Shown here one piece after another: positions 60,117 to 64,000 of a stretch of 64,000 nt of DNA. The stretch covers positions 101,506,696-101,570,695 of the forward strand of contig NC_135720.1 in NCBI RefSeq assembly GCF_964656455.1, given 5' to 3'. The stretch is from Halichoerus grypus (taxonomy: Eukaryota; Chordata; Mammalia; Carnivora; Phocidae). The position numbers and the translations under genes were made by a program. Within the stretch, counting starts at the first letter, position 1, and the number at the start of each line of letters is the position of its first letter. The notes below the pieces were generated by a model, which worked only from the letters and a program-made list of their open reading frames with translations, did not search any database and was not told the DNA's origin.

Positions 60117-61855
60117 GATTTTTGGAATCAGGGTCTCTGCTTCTTTGGTACAGATCACCAAAACATGGTTTTATCTTTAAACCCTTAGAACTCTTTTAGC
60201 TCTCAAAATCTACGTTTTTATTACAATGAATACATTTAGCTCCACAGTAGAACAAAATACAGTAGGAAACATGGAGGAGAACGTGGAGTTTGGCTCTTGA
60301 ACAGAGTATGCATTGAAGGGTTAGCCATTTGCCTGCTGCTAAAATGAGATGAAATATTGGAGCCAACTTTTTTCTTGTTTTTTCTCCAGAATGGAGACTG
60401 GGGAAAATTAACAAGTAGAAAATGGTTGTCTCTGGCATGTCTCCTAACTTGTCTCTTACCATGATTGGCACTCTCCTCTACTTCTCTTTGTCTTCTCTTT
60501 GTGTGTTATCACCTCACCCATAAAAGGTCCCATTACTTATATTATTCCCTGTGTCTCCCCACTCTTCCAAAACCGCCCTTCTCTTGGTGTCCTGTTCTTA
60601 ACCACTTGAGAGAACCCCACCTCAGTAATAGCTGCCAATAGTGTTATTGTTGCTACTTGTTAATTATATTATCATTTAAAAAGAAAGGTGGCAAGGTTTA
60701 ACCCAAAGTTATTGATTGATAATGGTGAGATTTCTAGTGGTGACATACTAAGTATCTTCAAAGCATGGCTTTAACTTTTGCCTTTGTTCTTGAGGAATGA
60801 ATTTATGTGTAAAACCTCTATAACTGTAAGAATCTCTAAATCGAGTTTGGTCTTCATTCTTGGCTACGGGACTGCCTGTCGCTAACCACGGATAGTAGTT
60901 AAACTACTAAATAAAACATTTCCACACTGATAGATATGTAGCTGCTGCCCTAAGCCTCCCGAATGCCCACCATCATCTCCAATTGCCCAGCCCCACTGTG
61001 GACCTTCTTCCATCTCCCCACAATCCAGCAACTGCAGGGTTAAAACCTGCTCCAGTAGATGCCTTCCAACTCTGGCAGCGTCTGCTCTGCCTGGTTTATT
61101 CCAACTGTCCCTCTCCCACCTCCCCCACTGTTACCTAGTTTGAATAGTGTCTTGATCATATCACCAGTTACAGCTTTTGTTAGTTTGTTCTCACTGTCAT
61201 TCTTGGTGGAGGCGGTGCTTATCTTTCTAGATTCCAACAAGTAGAAGTAGGCAAAAAGCATCCTTTCCTTGATATTTGGATACTTCTTTGAATGTTCCAA
61301 AGAAAACAGAAAACCTCAGATGTAAGCTACAATTTCATCTTTCACAGTATTCTCCTGCAAGTTCCAATAAAAAAAAATCCATGACAAAAATGTGACCGTC
61401 CTGCTTGTGTCCATTTCAAATGTGAAAGATACAGAGGATTATAAATAATGGTGTAAGTTAAGCACAGTTGTATGACTCAGAAGGATAAAAAGCATAATGT
61501 AATGATGTGTACATGGAGAAAAAAATAGCAAATGAGGAAAGGAGCAACATGAAACAAGTGGTTTAGTAATGAGGGTGCTAAAAACAGATGAGAGATTATA
61601 ATATAGAAGCATAATAAAAATGAATGACATCTTTCAGCTTTTAAGCACTAAAATTCATTAAAAGAGATCCCTTCAATTTCAAAATTAAAGATGTGTTAAT
61701 ACTGATATCATTATTTTTTCAAAAATTCAGTCAATACAAAAAGTACAAAGAAAAGAGTAAAAAATAATTCCAAGTCTCACCACTCAAAACAGTCGTCATC
61801 AACAATTAATTGGTAAACCTTGGTCTAGATAGTGCTTATATACTTATGCAGGCAT
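60117..61855. other. Unassigned intron
   Basis: No repeat was recognised over 1.7 kb. A minus-strand frame of 86 codons (61040-61300) with a GNSGGGGRG run has no recognised family and no poly-A or intron evidence. Confidence 0.4.
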
Positions 61856-61857
61856 AA

Positions 61858-61910
61858 GGATGGATGGATGGATGGATGGATGGATGTTTAGATAGATAGA
61901 TGGATAGATT
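61858..61910 (+). repeat. (GGAT)n-(GATA)n microsatellite
   Basis: About seven GGAT/ATGG units (61858-61886), then GATA-type units to 61910. Confidence 0.93.
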
Positions 61911-62689
61911 AAAAAATAAAATGAGATTATACTGTATTTTATTACTAATGATTACATTTTATTTACTTTAAATTTTTTTAAAAAGCAAAAAAATTTGTGG
62001 AGCTGAAAGTTTGCTGAACTTTATCCAAAGTTCAACAAGCTAAGAGACATGCATTTCTAGAATTTCTGTGGATCAGAGAAAAAGATTATGCAAAACAGTA
62101 GAAATTGAAGTTTGTTAAATATTTATTTCCCTTTTTTAGGCCACCCTCATTTCTTGCCTGTAATGGAACACTTTTAAATTAGCATATTTTGTTTCCTTTA
62201 TAGCTCCCTTTCTCCCAACTCCTGACCTTTGTTATTGTATAACTTTTTTTGCAACATGATCCTTGTGCTCCCATTTGGTTAGTTTCAGTTCTACATTTAA
62301 ATGGAGTGCAGGCCTCTTCACTGAATAAGTACACAATTATCCTGCTGCTTCATGATTGATTTAACAATTGTACTTTATCTATTGACTTCCTATTATAGAA
62401 TGTGAGAATGTAGCCTAGTTATCTCACCTCAGCCATACATGCTCCTCTCTCTCTACATCCTCTCATTATGGTTATATAGTCATTTTTAGTAAATTAATGG
62501 TCAGTGCTTATATTAAAATGACTATAAGTATTTTTCAGAACTAAGCAATGATTACATTTCTTTTCTGTTCATTTTTTCCTCAAATTAGTAATTGCTTTGC
62601 TTTTCCTTGTTAATACTGCTAATTCTTCCCAAATTTAGTATTATATCCCACATGTCAAAATACTTTAAGTAATTGGTTGGGTCCCTTTT
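61911..62689. other. Unassigned AT-rich intron
   Basis: No recognised element; it may include eroded L1 near its right end. Confidence 0.4.
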
Positions 62690-63336
62690 TCCCCTCCTAG
62701 AGATGTTGCTTCTGGAGCCTTCTATTCTCCTGAGCCAGCCAAGTGATTACTCTCTAAGTTTGCGGTACTGTTGTCAGCTTTGGGGTTTCCCATGGATTTG
62801 ATCCCCCTTCCTTCATGTTCTGTGATGGTGGCCCCACTTCCCAAATCTTGTGTCTTCTTTATGTGGAGTATATTCTGAGTAAGAGAGCTTAGGAGATAAA
62901 TTTTTGAGATCTTGTATATCTGAAAATTTCTTTATTCCAACCTTACACGTTAATGGTTTGTCTGGAGCATTAGAAACTTCTTTCTGAAATTTGGAGGCAT
63001 TTCCCCATTGTCTCCTAGGTTCCAGTGTGGCCGCTGCAGTTACCAAATGCCATTCTTAACCCCCCGGGCTTCATATGTAATTTTTTTTCACAAGCCCTAC
63101 TCTTCTAAAATTTCAAGTTCCAAATTGGTGCCGCTATTTTTTTTTTTTTTAATTGCGCTGGGTACACAGTGGATCATTTCAGTCTGGATGAGCTCCACAT
63201 GTAACTCTTCCAGAGATTTTTTGGGGGGCGGGGTGGGGGGAGGTAATTTCAACAATCATGCTTTCAATTTTCAAAGAGCTCTTTCTTATTTTCCCATTGT
63301 TCCTTTTTCTTTATCATCCTATCTGGTTTCATGAAT

Positions 63337-63568
63337 TCAATCTTCTTTTTTCTTTTTCTTTTTTTAAGATTTTCTATTTATTTATTTGACAGAGAGAGAG
63401 CGAGAGAGAGAACACAAACGGGGGAGTAGGGGAGGGAGAAGCAGGCTTCCTACTGAGCAGGGATCCCGATATGGGGCTCGATCCCAGGACCCTGGGACCA
63501 CGACCTGAGCTGAAGGCAGACACTTAATGACTGAGCCACCCAGGCGCCCCTCAATCTTCTTTTTTCTT
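63337..63568 (-). mobile_element. Can-SINE, antisense, 18-bp target duplication
   Basis: The body is 63355-63550, ending GAGCCACCCAGGCGCCCC. TCAATCTTCTTTTTTCTT repeats exactly at 63337-63354 and 63551-63568. Confidence 0.96.
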
Positions 63569-63625
63569 AACTTTCTAAAGACATCATTTATAATTTTGGA
63601 AGTTTCTTCCTCTCTCTTTAATATC

Positions 63626-63847
63626 ACATGTCTCAGGGCGCCCGGGGGGCTCCGTTGGTTAAGCGTCTGCCTTCAGCTCAGGTCATGATCCCAAAGTCCT
63701 GGGATCGAGCCCCACATCGGGCTCCTTGCTCAGCGGGGAGCCTGCTTCTCCCTCTCCCTCCACCTGCCGCTCTGCCTATCTGTGCTCTCTCTCTCTCTGT
63801 CAAATAAATAAATAAAATCTTTAAAAATAATAATAATAACATGTCTC
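63626..63847 (+). mobile_element. Can-SINE, sense, 9-bp target duplication
   Basis: The body is 63635-63838 with an altered head (AGGGCGCCCGGGGGGCTCCG), subtype GTTGGTTAAGCGTCTGCC, and an AATAATAATAATAA-type tail. ACATGTCTC flanks it at 63626-63634 and 63839-63847. It is inverted with respect to the SINE 84 bp to its left. Confidence 0.94.
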
Positions 63848-64000
63848 TGGGGGAGTTTTCTGGTTGTTGTTTTTTTCTTTTCCCTGTTTGTTTGAGCCTC
63901 TGCATTCCCTCTCCATGGCCCTCCTCAAGTATCTTGTGACCACTTCTACCTCAGGTACTTAAAAAGCACGAAAGCTCTGTATGTGTGCTTGGGTGTAGCT

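Larger units (their letters stand above)
62690..64000 (-). mobile_element. Old L1 (L1M class) 3' region, antisense, reaching the window edge
   Basis: Landmarks: TATCTGAAAATTTCTTTATT, TTTGGAGGCATTTCCCCATT, GTCTCCTAGGTTCCAGTGTG, ACCAAATGCCATTCTTAACC, CTGGTTGTTGTTTTTTTCTT, TTGAGCCTCTGCATTCCCTC and CTCAAGTATCTTGTGACCAC. Two Can-SINEs interrupt it. It belongs to the same broad group as the L1 at 41-44 kb but covers a different part. Confidence 0.7.

Noticed and set aside
61040..61300. 86-codon minus-strand frame with a Gly run, considered as a retrocopy
   Set aside because: No poly-A remnant, target duplication or family resemblance could be found.

Overview
The window is nuclear DNA from a carnivoran mammal. 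The main evidence is about 20 copies of the carnivore-specific tRNA-Lys-derived SINE (Can-SINE: a GGCGCCTGGGTGGCTCAGT head, a TCAAATAAATAAATAAAATC tail and an A-tract), together with carnivore-type L1 3' ends. The SINE bodies are of the caniform type. No copy of the young dog-type or cat-type SINE was noticed. An arctoid (mustelid, pinniped or bear relative) therefore fits best; this is inferred from repeats only.

Only one protein-coding segment can be supported. It is a 481-bp internal exon at 23408-23888 (+) of PTCHD4, a Patched-domain membrane protein. It is open throughout, starts in phase 0, ends in phase 1, has a canonical acceptor and donor, and is visibly more GC-rich than its surroundings. 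Everything to its left is intron sequence towards the preceding exon, and everything to its right is intron sequence towards the following exon. Neither neighbouring exon was found, so the window lies within a large gene.

The rest is a layered record of transposon insertions. 1-9 kb: MIR, MER5-type hAT relics, an old L1 piece, an unexplained 178-bp direct duplication, a Tigger-family element with TA target duplication split by a SINE, and several SINEs. 9-23 kb: L2 and MIR relics, SINEs and long unassigned stretches. 24-33 kb: a 5'-truncated carnivore L1, a 2.4-kb antisense L2 relic whose reverse transcriptase is still recognisable, and MLT1-type LTRs. 33-41 kb: few insertions, mostly L2/MIR fragments. 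41-44 kb: an old L1 3' region holding a SINE and a solo MaLR LTR with an exact 5-bp target duplication. 45-49 kb: AT-rich sequence ending in a truncated L1. 49-58 kb: three more L1 pieces, a HAL1-like relic, SINEs, MIRs, a long homopurine tract, a GATA-type microsatellite, an MLT1 LTR and an L1 nested in an older L1. 58-64 kb: L2/MER20 relics and an old L1 with an inverted pair of SINEs.

No bacterial-type operon, CRISPR array, rRNA, functional tRNA gene or intact mobile-element gene is visible. Nothing here supports a new multi-gene system. The points most worth checking are the local duplications, the L1 3'-end architectures, the inverted SINE pairs flanking the exon, and the homopurine tracts. 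Repeat family names come from recognition by eye, not from a database search.
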